This document shows positions 29,065-36,285 of a DNA stretch of 36,285 bases, one piece after another. The position numbers were made by a program, and so were the translations under genes. Below the pieces are notes generated by a model. It did not search any database and was not told the origin of the DNA. It was given only the letters and a program-made list of their open reading frames with translations. Source of the DNA: a virus; IMG/VR virus record IMGVR_UViG_3300046330_000062, positions 1-36,285 of that record; one strand, written 5' to 3'. Positions within the stretch are counted from its first letter, which is position 1. Every line of letters starts with the position of its first letter.

Positions 29065-29168
29065 CAACCTTATGCGGGAACAAGTAAAACAAGACAGTAA
29101 GTAGAGACTCTAAAGTTCCTAGGACGACATGAAGAACATAGGTGTTAAACGTAGATGTTAAATACTTC

Positions 29169-29197
29169 TTGACTTCTTACTGTTAATGTTGTACATT
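29169..29197 (+). promoter_or_regulatory. Candidate rightward promoter
   Basis: TTGACT, 17-base spacer, TACATT (5 of 6 and 4 of 6 matches to sigma70). It lies about 150 bases before the first rightward gene, in tandem with the candidate at 29036. Confidence 0.45.
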
Positions 29198-29325
29198 AAG
29201 GTGGTATTAATAATACATACTTTATGTCTACCTTTAAGACTTGATATCTTAAGCATAGAGCTAGTCATTAAGCTACCCATTAAAGCTACTCTATAGTAGA
29301 GTTGTTATGTCTATTTTTTAAAGTA

Positions 29326-29350
29326 AGTGTTCCTAAAAGGAGAAAACACT
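29326..29350 (+). promoter_or_regulatory. RBS-sequestering hairpin before the first rightward gene
   Basis: AGTGTT (29326-29331) can pair with AACACT (29345-29350), and inside it CCT (29332-29334) with AGG (29338-29340). The inner pairing covers the Shine-Dalgarno AGGAG, so the structure may throttle translation of the DUF5710 gene or be an RNase site. Confidence 0.4.
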
Positions 29351-29352
29351 GT

Positions 29353-29526
29353 ATGAGAATTGAACTCAATGTTCCTTACAACGATAAGGATAAAGCTAAA
29401 GCCTTAGGTGCTAAATGGAATATGTCTACCCGTAAGTGGTACGTTCTTAGTCCTAAAGACTTAAAGCCATTTGCTCAGTGGATGTCTACTGACGTTAAGG
29501 CTTTCTATAGGACTAATCATGTCTGA
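29353..29526 (+). CDS. DUF5710-like small protein
   Basis: A 57-residue protein matching the DUF5710 pattern: RIELNVPYNDKDKAKALGAKWN followed by a K-W-Y-V segment. This small domain occurs fused to, or next to, nucleic acid enzymes, so DNA binding is plausible. The ATG at 29353 is chosen because AGGAG lies 10 bases upstream and the domain begins exactly there; a longer in-frame ORF adds a basic non-conserved leader. Its stop overlaps the small terminase start. Confidence 0.75.
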   Translation: MRIELNVPYNDKDKAKALGAKWNMSTRKWYVLSPKDLKPFAQWMSTDVKAFYRTNHV

Positions 29527-29908
29527 GTCAGAAGTCGTAAAGCGTAAGGCGGGTAGACCTAAAAAGTCAGAACTGGCTACAAAAAAGAAAGGCAATCGTG
29601 AGCTTCGAGGTCGTCCTGCTGGCGATAAAGCTATTATGGATGAGTTTAAACAGCGCATGCTCACGTCTCCTAAAAGTGCTAGGGTCTTAGAGGCTATCTT
29701 CGATGCTGCCTTAGATCCTGAACACAAGGCTCAGAGTGCAGCATGGAAGCTCATAGTGGACAGGATCGTACCTGTGTCTTCATTTGAACAAGTTAAACAA
29801 GGCGGCGGTATGCCGTCTATCTCAATTAACATTAGCTCCTTAGGCGCTACTCCTGTAATTGAGACATTAGACGATGTAACTGATACAGAATATAGGGACG
29901 TAGAGTAA
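29519..29908 (+). CDS. Small terminase subunit
   Basis: A 129-residue protein directly before the large terminase. It starts with a basic region with KRKAGRPKKSE and RGRPAGD (AT-hook-like, DNA-binding) and continues with a helical part with MLTSPKSARVLEAIFDAALD. It probably recognises the packaging site and loads the motor, as in T7 gp18-type proteins. The ATG at 29519 overlaps the DUF5710 stop; an in-frame codon at 29471 is inside that gene and unlikely. The last base is shared with the next start. Confidence 0.75.
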   Translation: MSESEVVKRKAGRPKKSELATKKKGNRELRGRPAGDKAIMDEFKQRMLTSPKSARVLEAIFDAALDPEHKAQSAAWKLIVDRIVPVSSFEQVKQGGGMPSISINISSLGATPVIETLDDVTDTEYRDVE

Positions 29909-31170
29909 TGGCTAATCTAAACTGGTCATTGCTTCCTTGGCAAGTAGAAGTGTGGCAAGATCCTCATCGTTTTAAGGTCATCGCTGCTGGTCGTCGATGT
30001 GGTAAATCAAATCTATCAATTAAAAAAATTATTGCCGCTGGCCTTGAAGCTCCTGCTGGCTCTGCTGTTTTGTATGTTGGACCCACGCAGTCTCAGGTTA
30101 GACAGATTGCTTGGGAAGCTATTCTCGAACAAGGCAGGGAAGTAATCAAGTCTGCTCATGTGAACTCGTTAGACATTACCCTTGTCACGGGCGTAAAGAT
30201 TCATCTGCGTTCAGCTGAGAACCCTGATACCCTTCGTGGTCTGAAGCTACACTTTGCTGTTATCGATGAAGCTGCGTTTATCAAGGATGACAACCTCTGG
30301 TCAAGGATTATCCGTCCTGCCTTGTCTGACTTGAAAGGTGGAGCTTGGTTTATCAGTTCTCCTAGTGGACGTAACTGGTTCTATGATTTGTACAAGGTGG
30401 GTCAGAATCAGGAAGACGTAGATTGGAAGTCGTGGCATAAGACTACTTTTGACAACCCAACTATTGACCCAGCTGAGATTGAGTCAGCTAAAAAGACATT
30501 AAGTTCCTTCTCGTTTAAGCAGGAGTTTTTAGCCAGTTTCGATAACGCTGGTCAGGATGTCTTTAAAGAAGAATGGTTAAAGACTAAACCTGAACCCGCT
30601 TATGGTGAATATGTCGTAGCAATCGACTTGGCTGGCTTTGAGGAAGTAGGTAAGAACCCTAATGCGTCTAAGTCTAGATTAGATGAATCTGCTATTGCTA
30701 TTGTAAAAGTAGAAGACAACGGGGACTGGTGGGTAGAGAAGATTGAAGCAGGGCGCTGGGACATTAAAGCCACAGCGTCTAAGATTCTCGCTGTTATCCG
30801 CGACTACCGCCCTATTGCTGTAGGTATTGAGAAGGGAGCGTTGAAGAACGCTGTAGCGCCTTTCTTGAACGATCTGATGCGTAAGAATAATGTTTATGTG
30901 CATATATCAGATCTTACACATGGTAATAAACGAAAGCAGGATCGTATTGTCTGGTCCTTACAGGGCAGGTTTGAACACGGGCGTATCTCGTTCAATGAGG
31001 ATGTAGATTGGTCTGAAACCTTTGACCAGATTTGTATGTTCCCTACAGCAGGGGTTCACGATGATAGGGTTGACGCTCTTTCGTATATCGATCAAATCGC
31101 CATCACAAGCTATCAAGCCGATTACGAAGAAGATGATTGGGAAGCTTTAGACGATATAGCAGGCTACTAA
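29908..31170 (+). CDS. Terminase large subunit (ATPase/nuclease)
   Basis: The DNA-packaging motor; 420 residues. Walker A is AAGRRCGKSN at 26-35, Walker B is VIDEAAF at 118-124 with Asp120/Glu121, and the coupling motif is SSPSGRN at 150-156. The C-terminal RNase H-like nuclease has Asp240 (VVAIDLAG), Glu308 (GIEKGA) and the Asp385/386/389 cluster (HDDRVDALS). All motor and nuclease residues are present. It starts in the small terminase stop (TAATG) and is followed by a strong promoter and the portal gene. Confidence 0.93.
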   Translation: MANLNWSLLPWQVEVWQDPHRFKVIAAGRRCGKSNLSIKKIIAAGLEAPAGSAVLYVGPTQSQVRQIAWEAILEQGREVIKSAHVNSLDITLVTGVKIHLRSAENPDTLRGLKLHFAVIDEAAFIKDDNLWSRIIRPALSDLKGGAWFISSPSGRNWFYDLYKVGQNQEDVDWKSWHKTTFDNPTIDPAEIESAKKTLSSFSFKQEFLASFDNAGQDVFKEEWLKTKPEPAYGEYVVAIDLAGFEEVGKNPNASKSRLDESAIAIVKVEDNGDWWVEKIEAGRWDIKATASKILAVIRDYRPIAVGIEKGALKNAVAPFLNDLMRKNNVYVHISDLTHGNKRKQDRIVWSLQGRFEHGRISFNEDVDWSETFDQICMFPTAGVHDDRVDALSYIDQIAITSYQADYEEDDWEALDDIAGY

Positions 31171-31174
31171 TCTC

Positions 31175-31203
31175 TTGACAAAGTAAACCTTTTACTGTAT
31201 AGT
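31175..31203 (+). promoter_or_regulatory. Strong sigma70-type promoter before the portal gene
   Basis: A perfect TTGACA -35 (31175-31180), 17-base spacer and a TATAGT -10 (31198-31203). The portal ATG at 31236 is about 26 bases from the expected start of transcription. The best promoter match in the window. Confidence 0.8.
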
Positions 31204-31235
31204 GACGTTTAACTAAGTAGGAATACCTAATAAAT

Positions 31236-33254
31236 ATGGAAAATATGGATAACAACGAAGGAACAAAGTGGCAGGAGCCATCTGAGTCCGATAAAGAACT
31301 TACGGCCTTCGTTGTGGATCATTGTGACCGATGGCGCGACTATAGGGATACTAATTATCTCGACCAGTGGCAGGAATACGAACGAATTTTTCGTGGACAG
31401 TGGGCTGCCGAAGACAAAACACGCGAAAGCGAGCGCAGCCGTTTAGTTTCCCCTGCAACGCAGCAAGCGGTTGAAACCCGTCACGCAGAGATTATTGAGG
31501 CCGTTTTTGGACAAGGTGACTACTTCGACATTGAGGATGATCTCCAAGACGTTAACGGTAACGACATCGATGTAGAGCTTCTCAAAGCTCAGTTGATGGA
31601 AGACTTCGATAAGGACAAGATTCGTAAGAGTATCGATCAGATTGAACTCATGGCTGAGATCTACGGTACAGGTATTGGTGAGATCGTTGTTAAGGATGAA
31701 GTAGAGTACAAACCGGCTACTCGCCCTATCCCCGGTGTACAAGGTCAAGCTGCTATTGGTGTTGAAGAAGTTAAGCGTACAGCAGTTAAGATTGTTCCTG
31801 TCAACCCTAAGAACTTCCTGTTTGACCCTAACGGTACATCCATTGAAGAGTGTATGGGTGTTGCCATCGAGAAGTACGTATCCATGCACAAGATCGTCAA
31901 GGGCATGGAAGACGGTATCTATCGCAAGGTAGACATTGGACCTATGTACTCTGAGGATAGCTTGGAAGCTACTCAGGAGTCCACTCAGTTCAAAGATGAC
32001 AAGGTTAAGCTCCTGACGTACTACGGCCTAGTGCCTCGTGAGTACCTCATGCAGTTGGAGAACGAAGAAGCTGAGGTTGTAGACCTATTCCCTGAAGACT
32101 CCACAGCTGACGACTACGCTGACTTGGTGGAAGCTATTATCGTTATCGGTAATGACTCGATGCTCCTGAAGGCAGAAGAGAATCCTTACATGATGAAGGA
32201 CCGTCCTGTTATCTTGTATCAAGACGACACAGTTCCTAATCGTTTGTTGGGTCGTGGTACGGTCGAGAAGGCCTACAACATGCAAAAGGCAGTGGACGCA
32301 CAGATCCGTAGCCATTTGGACTCTCTGGCCCTTACAAGCGCTCCTATGATCGCTATGGACGCTACTCGTCTACCTCGTGGTGCTAAGTTTGAAGTGAAGC
32401 CCGGCAAAGCTATCCTCACTAACGGTGCTCCTCAAGAGATTTTGTTCCCTTTCACCTTTGGTCAGACAGGTACAGGCAACCTAGCTACCTCTAAAGAGTT
32501 CGAGCGTATGCTTCTCCAAGCTACAGGTACTCTAGACTCTCAAGGTATGGTGTCTTCTGTATCTCGTGATGCAGGTCAAGGCGGTATTTCGATGGCTGTA
32601 GCCTCGATTATCAAGAAGTACAAGCGTACCTTGACTAACTTTCAAGAAGATTTCCTGATGCCTTTCATCAAGAAGGCTGCTTTCCGCTACATGCAGTTCG
32701 ATCCTGAGCGTTACCCCTCAGTTGACATGAACTTTGTGCCTACAGCTACGTTGGGCATCATGGCTCGTGAGTACGAACAACAGCAGTTCATTGCTCTGTT
32801 GCAGACTCTTGGCCCTAATACCCCTGTTTTACCTGTTATCTTGAAGGGTATCGTTGCTAATAGCTCCTTGAGCAACCGTTACGAGATGATGACTGAGCTG
32901 GAGAAGATGTCACAGCCTAATCCAGAGCAACAGCAGATGCAAATGATGCAACAACAACTCCAGTTGCAGACAGCTCAAGCTCAGTTGGCTCTCGTGCAAG
33001 CTCAAACAGCTGATAAAGCTGCTAATGCTCAGCAAACACAGGTTGAGACACAGATGATGCCTGTTGAACTGCAAGCAAAGATGGTTCAAGCAGCTTCTAC
33101 TAATTTGAATCAAGGTGATGACTTCGAACGTCGCTTGAAACTAGCTGATTTGATGCTCAAAGAGAAGAATGTAAACCTAAAAGTAGCAGATATTGCTTCA
33201 AACGAGCGCATCGCTGCTATGCAAATGGTAAATAAGCAAAATAAATTACAATAA
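31236..33254 (+). CDS. Portal protein (head-tail connector)
   Basis: A 672-residue protein that forms the dodecameric DNA gateway. The N-terminal part has the family-like RDTNYLDQWQEYERIFRGQW, and further on SRLVSPATQQAVETRHAEI. The middle contains the stretch KAVDAQIRSHLDSLALTSAP. The C-terminal 90 residues are Gln-rich helix, as often in podovirus portals that extend a barrel. It lies between terminase and scaffold genes. Two ATG codons close together (31236 and 31245) are possible starts. Confidence 0.88.
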   Translation: MENMDNNEGTKWQEPSESDKELTAFVVDHCDRWRDYRDTNYLDQWQEYERIFRGQWAAEDKTRESERSRLVSPATQQAVETRHAEIIEAVFGQGDYFDIEDDLQDVNGNDIDVELLKAQLMEDFDKDKIRKSIDQIELMAEIYGTGIGEIVVKDEVEYKPATRPIPGVQGQAAIGVEEVKRTAVKIVPVNPKNFLFDPNGTSIEECMGVAIEKYVSMHKIVKGMEDGIYRKVDIGPMYSEDSLEATQESTQFKDDKVKLLTYYGLVPREYLMQLENEEAEVVDLFPEDSTADDYADLVEAIIVIGNDSMLLKAEENPYMMKDRPVILYQDDTVPNRLLGRGTVEKAYNMQKAVDAQIRSHLDSLALTSAPMIAMDATRLPRGAKFEVKPGKAILTNGAPQEILFPFTFGQTGTGNLATSKEFERMLLQATGTLDSQGMVSSVSRDAGQGGISMAVASIIKKYKRTLTNFQEDFLMPFIKKAAFRYMQFDPERYPSVDMNFVPTATLGIMAREYEQQQFIALLQTLGPNTPVLPVILKGIVANSSLSNRYEMMTELEKMSQPNPEQQQMQMMQQQLQLQTAQAQLALVQAQTADKAANAQQTQVETQMMPVELQAKMVQAASTNLNQGDDFERRLKLADLMLKEKNVNLKVADIASNERIAAMQMVNKQNKLQ

Positions 33255-33290
33255 AAGCCTACTTTTAGTAAATAAAGTAGTACTTAGGGG

Positions 33291-33319
33291 TTGACAAGTT
33301 CATTAAAGTACTATACAGT
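33291..33319 (+). promoter_or_regulatory. Sigma70-type promoter after the portal gene
   Basis: A perfect TTGACA at 33291-33296. A -10 is either TACAGT at 17 bases (33314-33319) or TATACA at 15 bases (33312-33317). It starts transcription of the small-protein, scaffold and capsid genes. Confidence 0.7.
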
Positions 33320-33348
33320 ACACCCTTATTAACTATTAGGTTCTCCAA

Positions 33349-33597
33349 ATGGATAAAGAACTACGAGATTTTTACGAGAATGCTTTCAACATGATGTCCA
33401 CTCAAGGGTGGAAAGATCTGATGGAAGACATTGAACGTGTAAAGAATAGCTACGACAAACTATCTGCTGTCACGGAAACACACCCATTAGACTTTCGTCG
33501 TGGACAGCTGGATATTTTGAACTGGTTATACGGCCTGAAAGGGTTGTACGAGAAGGCATACGAAGAAATTCAACTACAAGAAGAGGAGTCACATTAA
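33349..33597 (+). CDS. Conserved small podovirus protein, 82 residues
   Basis: A helical, acidic protein with LRDFYENAFNMMSTQGWKDL and RGQLDILNWLYGLKGLYEKA. The same pattern (FY..AF.MM.TQGWKDL, then GQLD.L.WL) occurs in small proteins near the portal and scaffold genes of many podoviruses. The function is not known; head assembly is suggested by position. First gene behind the 33291 promoter. Confidence 0.75.
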   Translation: MDKELRDFYENAFNMMSTQGWKDLMEDIERVKNSYDKLSAVTETHPLDFRRGQLDILNWLYGLKGLYEKAYEEIQLQEEESH

Positions 33598-33831
33598 ATG
33601 GCTCGTCGTATATTTGAATTTTTATGTGCTAACTCACACCGTACTGAGTCTTTGGTTGACGACAGTGTGCAGCACCTACATTGTAGTAAATGCGGCGCTG
33701 AAGCAGCAAAGATTATCAGTGCAATACGATTGAATTTAGAAGGTTGTACGGGCTCTTTCCCAACTGCCTCTGATTCATGGGTTCGTAAGCGTGCTGAAAA
33801 GCTTGCCCAAGAACAAAAAGCTAATTCCTAA
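33598..33831 (+). CDS. Conserved small zinc-binding-like protein, 77 residues
   Basis: Starts at the base after the preceding stop. It has IFEFLCANSHRTESLVDDSV, then CSKCGAEAAKIISA and GCTGSFPTASDSWVRKRAEK, a pattern conserved in podoviruses at this same place. The Cys pair suggests a zinc site (with the upstream Cys/His). Likely head-assembly or structural accessory; not known. Confidence 0.75.
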   Translation: MARRIFEFLCANSHRTESLVDDSVQHLHCSKCGAEAAKIISAIRLNLEGCTGSFPTASDSWVRKRAEKLAQEQKANS

Positions 33832-33915
33832 TTAGCGTAAGCGAACTCATAAGCTGTAAAGCCGAGTTTATTTTAAAGACTCCTAGAACCACGATAGTGG
33901 CAGGAAAGGGACGAT

Positions 33916-34689
33916 ATGTTAGTTGACAATGAAGAAGAGATGCAAGGTAGTTTTGACCAAGTAGGCGCTACTGACAACACTGAGCAAGTTATTACGGAGG
34001 CTCCTAAGGAACCTGAAGTCAAGGTCCCTGAGAAATATCAGGGTAAATCTGTAGACGACATTATCCGTATGCACCAAGAGGCTGAAAAGCTAATTGGTAA
34101 GCAAGCTCAAGAGGTCGGTGAGGTACGCAAACTTGCTGATGAATTGATTAAGCACAATCTCTCTGCTAAGCAACAAACTGTTGTAGAAGAGCCTGAAGTA
34201 GATTTCTTTGAAGATCCTCAGAAAGCAATTCGTAACACAGTCGATAAACATCCGGATGTACTCGCAGCGCGTCAAGCGACACAAGAGTTCAAACGTATGA
34301 ATATTCAACAGAAACTAGCTCAGACACATCCTGACTTTCAACAGATTGTTCAAGATACTGGCTTCTCAGAGTGGGTAAAAGCCTCTCCGATTCGCTTAGG
34401 TTTGTACGCTAAGGCTGATGGTGAATATGATTTTGACAGTGCCAATGAGTTGTTGTCTACCTTTAAACAGTTGAAGCAAGTTCAGACTAAGCAAGTCGCT
34501 GCTGTGGATAATACAGCGCGTCAGCAGTCACTCAAGGCAGCAAGTGTTGATACAGGTGGTACAGGTGAGAGTTCTAAGAAGGTCTATCGGCGAACCGACC
34601 TTATTCGGCTAAAGATGACAGACCCTGCACGTTATGAAGATCTGCAACCAGAGATCATGGCGGCTTATGCAGAAGGCCGTGTCAAATAA
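33916..34689 (+). CDS. Capsid scaffold / assembly protein
   Basis: A 257-residue, very acidic, Gln/Glu-rich helical protein. The first 50 residues are disordered-like and acidic, followed by EKYQGKSVDDIIRMHQEAEK, a segment typical of podovirus scaffolds, and a long helical body. The C-terminus is basic (KKVYRRTDLIRLKMTDPARY), as expected for binding the capsid protein. It precedes the major capsid gene. AGGAAAGGG is upstream of the ATG, next to a small hairpin CCAC-GATA-GTGG. Confidence 0.85.
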   Translation: MLVDNEEEMQGSFDQVGATDNTEQVITEAPKEPEVKVPEKYQGKSVDDIIRMHQEAEKLIGKQAQEVGEVRKLADELIKHNLSAKQQTVVEEPEVDFFEDPQKAIRNTVDKHPDVLAARQATQEFKRMNIQQKLAQTHPDFQQIVQDTGFSEWVKASPIRLGLYAKADGEYDFDSANELLSTFKQLKQVQTKQVAAVDNTARQQSLKAASVDTGGTGESSKKVYRRTDLIRLKMTDPARYEDLQPEIMAAYAEGRVK

Positions 34690-34722
34690 AAACACTATTC
34701 ATTTAATCAAGGACTTTTTAAA

Positions 34723-35679
34723 ATGGCACTCGGTACTAATCACGTAACCACTACTACAGCAGCTAACTTCATTCCAGAAATTTGGAGTGATGAAATTGCA
34801 GCTGCTTATAAGAAAAACCTCGTTGCTGCGAACCTCATCAAGAAGATGTCGTTCAAAGGCAAGAAAGGTGACACCGTTCACATTCCAGTTCCTACCCGTG
34901 GTTCTGCGTCTGCTAAGGCTGCTTCGACTCAAGTTACATTGATCGCTGCAACTGAAGGCGTTGTGGACATCTCGATCAACAAACACTATGAATATAGCCG
35001 TTTGATCGAAGACATCGTTGAAGCTCAAGCTCTCAGCTCTATGCGTCAGTTCTACACTGATGATGCTGGTTACGCTTTGGCTAAGCAGATTGATGGCGAC
35101 ATCATCCGTTTGGGTCGTTTGGCTAACGGTGGTTCTACTGGCGCTCGTTACGGCTCTGCCTTTATCGGTGGTGACGGTACTACAGCGTTTGACTACACTG
35201 CTAACACCAACACTGGTAACGCTTCTGCTTTGACTGATGCTGCTATCCGTCGCACTATCCAACGCTTGGATGACTCTGACGTTCCTATGGACGGTCGTTT
35301 CTTCATCATCCCTCCTTCAAGCCGTAACACCTTAATGGGCTTGGCTCGTTACACTGAGCAAGCATTCGTTGGTGAAGCTGGTTCTGGTAACACCATCCGT
35401 AACGGTGAAGTGGGTAACTTGTACGGCATGGGCGTGTTCGTGTCTAGCAACGCTGACTCTGCTTCCGCTACTGCTGCTTACCCTGATTCTGGCACTGCTA
35501 TCGCTCGTGTCTGTTTGATGGGTCACAAGGACAGCTTCGCTTTGGTGGAGCAAGTGGGTATCCGTTCACAAACTCAGTACAAACAAGAATACCTCGGTAC
35601 TCTGTTCACTGCTGATACTTTGTACGGTGTTGGCGAGTTGCGTGACTACGGTGCAGTTGCACTGGTTGTCCCAGCTTAA
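34723..35679 (+). CDS. Major capsid protein
   Basis: A 318-residue HK97-fold capsid candidate. It begins MALGTNHVTTTTAANFIPEIWSD, then has VHIPVPTRGSASAK, INKHYEYSRLIEDIVEAQAL (the spine-helix-like part), and ends with LRDYGAVALVVPA. Codon use shifts to a more regular, C-ending pattern in the 5' and central parts, in line with very high expression. It lies between scaffold and a strong hairpin terminator, as T7 gene 10 does. AAGGAC lies about 9 bases before the ATG. Confidence 0.92.
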   Translation: MALGTNHVTTTTAANFIPEIWSDEIAAAYKKNLVAANLIKKMSFKGKKGDTVHIPVPTRGSASAKAASTQVTLIAATEGVVDISINKHYEYSRLIEDIVEAQALSSMRQFYTDDAGYALAKQIDGDIIRLGRLANGGSTGARYGSAFIGGDGTTAFDYTANTNTGNASALTDAAIRRTIQRLDDSDVPMDGRFFIIPPSSRNTLMGLARYTEQAFVGEAGSGNTIRNGEVGNLYGMGVFVSSNADSASATAAYPDSGTAIARVCLMGHKDSFALVEQVGIRSQTQYKQEYLGTLFTADTLYGVGELRDYGAVALVVPA

Positions 35680-35690
35680 TAGCTAAACTG

Positions 35691-35720
35691 AAGGGGCTGT
35701 CTCAAAAGGACGGCTCCTTT
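35691..35720 (+). terminator. Hairpin terminator after the capsid gene
   Basis: Stem 35691-35701 with 35709-35719 (11 bp with two G-T pairs), loop of 7 bases, then TGGCTTG. It lies 12 bases after the capsid stop, like the T-phi terminator of T7. The poor U-tract suggests incomplete termination, letting the following tail genes be expressed at a lower level. Confidence 0.7.
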
Positions 35721-35746
35721 GGCTTGTCTAGTGAGAGGTATAAATA

Positions 35747-35929
35747 ATGGCTAAGTTTAAGTGTATTGTTAGCGGTAACGTGATTGAGTTCACTAACCAA
35801 GTAGATATTGACTCTATGGTTGGTCATGAGGGTTATATTAAGCTGGAAGAACAGGAAGCTCCTGTCCCTGCTAAAAAGGCTGGTCGTCCTGCTAAGGCAG
35901 TTGAAGTAACTCCTACTGAAGGAGAATAA
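35747..35929 (+). CDS. Small conserved protein downstream of capsid, 60 residues
   Basis: A small protein with FKCIVSGNVIEFTNQVDIDS then an acidic and Ala/Lys-rich tail (AKKAGRPAKAVE, an AT-hook-like GRP). This type is common immediately after phage major capsid genes. Unknown function, probably structural or head-associated. The start follows AGAGG with about 8 bases spacing. Confidence 0.7.
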   Translation: MAKFKCIVSGNVIEFTNQVDIDSMVGHEGYIKLEEQEAPVPAKKAGRPAKAVEVTPTEGE

Positions 35930-35931
35930 TT

Positions 35932-36285
35932 TTGGCTATCTACCGTGGTCCGGGTGGCGCAGGTGATGCCACAGGTGATGCTACTAATGCCTCAGCCTTA
36001 GCCTTAGCAGCTAAAAACGAAGCTCAAGCCTCAGCTACCTCTGCTGCATCATCGGCGACAGCAGCGGGAAACTCTGCAACAGCTGCGGATGCTTCAGCTA
36101 CCTCAGCAGCCACACAAGCGACCAATGCAACAGGTTCAGCTACCTCCGCTGCAACTTCGGCTACGAATGCCTCCAACAGTGCGACAGCTGCAAGCTCTAG
36201 TGCTACTACAGCAGCCTCTGAAGCCTCTGACGCAGCTGATTCAGCTACAGCAGCAGCCGCTAGCGCTACCTCAGCCTCTACTGAT
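35932..36285 (+). CDS. Tail fibre protein, N-terminal part (continues at base 132)
   Basis: The 5' part of the long tail fibre gene. A TTG start at 35932 is chosen: it follows GAAGGAG by 7 bases and gives MAIYRGPGGAGDATGDATN, the usual start of podovirus fibres of this type (virion-binding part). Heptads rich in Ala/Ser/Thr follow and the frame is open to the window end. The last 126 bases repeat bases 6-131, so it continues into the gene at the left end. Full length on joining about 514 residues. Confidence 0.85.
   Translation, partial: MAIYRGPGGAGDATGDATNASALALAAKNEAQASATSAASSATAAGNSATAADASATSAATQATNATGSATSAATSATNASNSATAASSSATTAASEASDAADSATAAAASATSASTD
36160..36285 (+). repeat. Terminal direct repeat, right copy
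   Basis: Identical to 6-131. The left end reads cctccgct directly into acgaatgcc, whereas here 12 bases (36151-36162) lie between the same words, as though the left end came from a variant with an in-frame 12-base deletion. Confidence 0.9.

Larger units (their letters stand above)
28373..29352. other. Control region without a convincing gene
   Basis: About 980 bases separating the leftward and rightward units. No ORF with an RBS and a protein-like sequence was found. The region is AT-rich and holds candidate divergent promoters, three GTGCAT repeats at two-turn spacing, three CCTATGAAG copies, a G-run and a tandem 9-bp repeat. It is the best place for transcription control and possibly the replication origin. 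Confidence 0.75.

Noticed and set aside
28873-29067. 64-codon leftward ORF in the control region
   Set aside because: Starts with TTG, overlaps the candidate rightward promoter and repeats, and the AT-rich composition explains its hydrophobic product. Not convincing as a gene.
31443-31889. 148-codon antisense ORF over the portal gene
   Set aside because: Shadow of the portal reading frame; no promoter, RBS or domain pattern.
33843-33906. Possible terminator before the scaffold gene
   Set aside because: Only a 4-bp CCAC/GTGG hairpin without a U-tract; more likely a small RBS-proximal structure.
34699-35262. 187-codon antisense ORF over the capsid gene
   Set aside because: Long antisense frames arise from the strong codon bias of the capsid gene; the product is Ser/Thr/Val-rich without motifs and there is no RBS.
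1-36285. tRNA genes, CRISPR arrays, insertion sequences, integrase or phage RNA polymerase
   Set aside because: None was recognised when reading the ORFs and gaps. A tRNA scan was not possible by eye, so short RNA genes in the control region cannot be excluded.

Overview
The window looks like an essentially complete genome of a tailed, T7-like (podovirus-type) bacteriophage. Support comes from a compact layout with genes overlapping by a few bases, a portal/scaffold/capsid/tail-adaptor/internal-virion-protein order, holin and endolysin genes, a Y-type family A DNA polymerase, a T7 gp4-type primase-helicase and a T7 gp3-type endonuclease. No integrase, repressor, tail sheath, tape measure or phage RNA polymerase gene was found, so a lytic phage with a short tail that uses host RNA polymerase is inferred. 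Bases 6-131 are identical to 36160-36285, and the tail-fibre gene runs off one end and resumes at the other. The molecule is therefore circularly permuted, circularised during assembly, or terminally redundant, with about 36.16 kb of unique sequence. The host cannot be named. A B12-dependent ribonucleotide reductase plus ThyX is a combination common in aquatic phages (weak inference).

Layout. (1) 1-11448, plus strand: 3' part of an alanine-rich heptad-repeat tail fibre, small accessory genes, a T7-type holin, tail adaptor, tail nozzle-like protein, a second fibre with a collar domain, three ejection/internal virion proteins, then a lysis cluster (membrane proteins, 3TM holin, M15 peptidase). 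(2) 11449-11533: convergent terminator region with competing hairpins. (3) 11534-28372, minus strand: nucleotide metabolism (glutaredoxin, class II RNR, dGTPase/MazG-like protein, ThyX), DNA processing (metallophosphoesterase, Holliday junction endonuclease, 5'-3' exonuclease, putative SSB, cytosine methyltransferase, DNA polymerase, primase-helicase), two HNH endonucleases, and about 18 small early genes including micro-ORFs and zinc-ribbon proteins. (4) 28373-29352: about 1 kb without a convincing gene, holding candidate divergent promoters, phased repeats and a G-run; probably the control region and possibly the origin. (5) 29353-36285, plus strand: DUF5710 protein, small and large terminase, portal, two small conserved genes, scaffold, major capsid protein, a capsid-distal terminator and the 5' part of the tail fibre.

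How it works together (inference): host RNA polymerase starts leftward from about 28.45 kb to express the early and replication genes, and rightward from about 29.05-29.2 kb, with boosters at 31.18 and 33.29 kb, to express packaging and structural genes. The two transcription units meet head-on at 11.5 kb. The nucleotide genes (RNR with its glutaredoxin reductant, ThyX) supply dNTPs to the polymerase, primase-helicase and exonuclease set. The strongest unusual observations are: a second open frame inside the cytosine methyltransferase gene that reads like a protein family of its own; a duplicated micro-ORF plus small-gene unit in the early region; and repeats phased at two helical turns in the control region.
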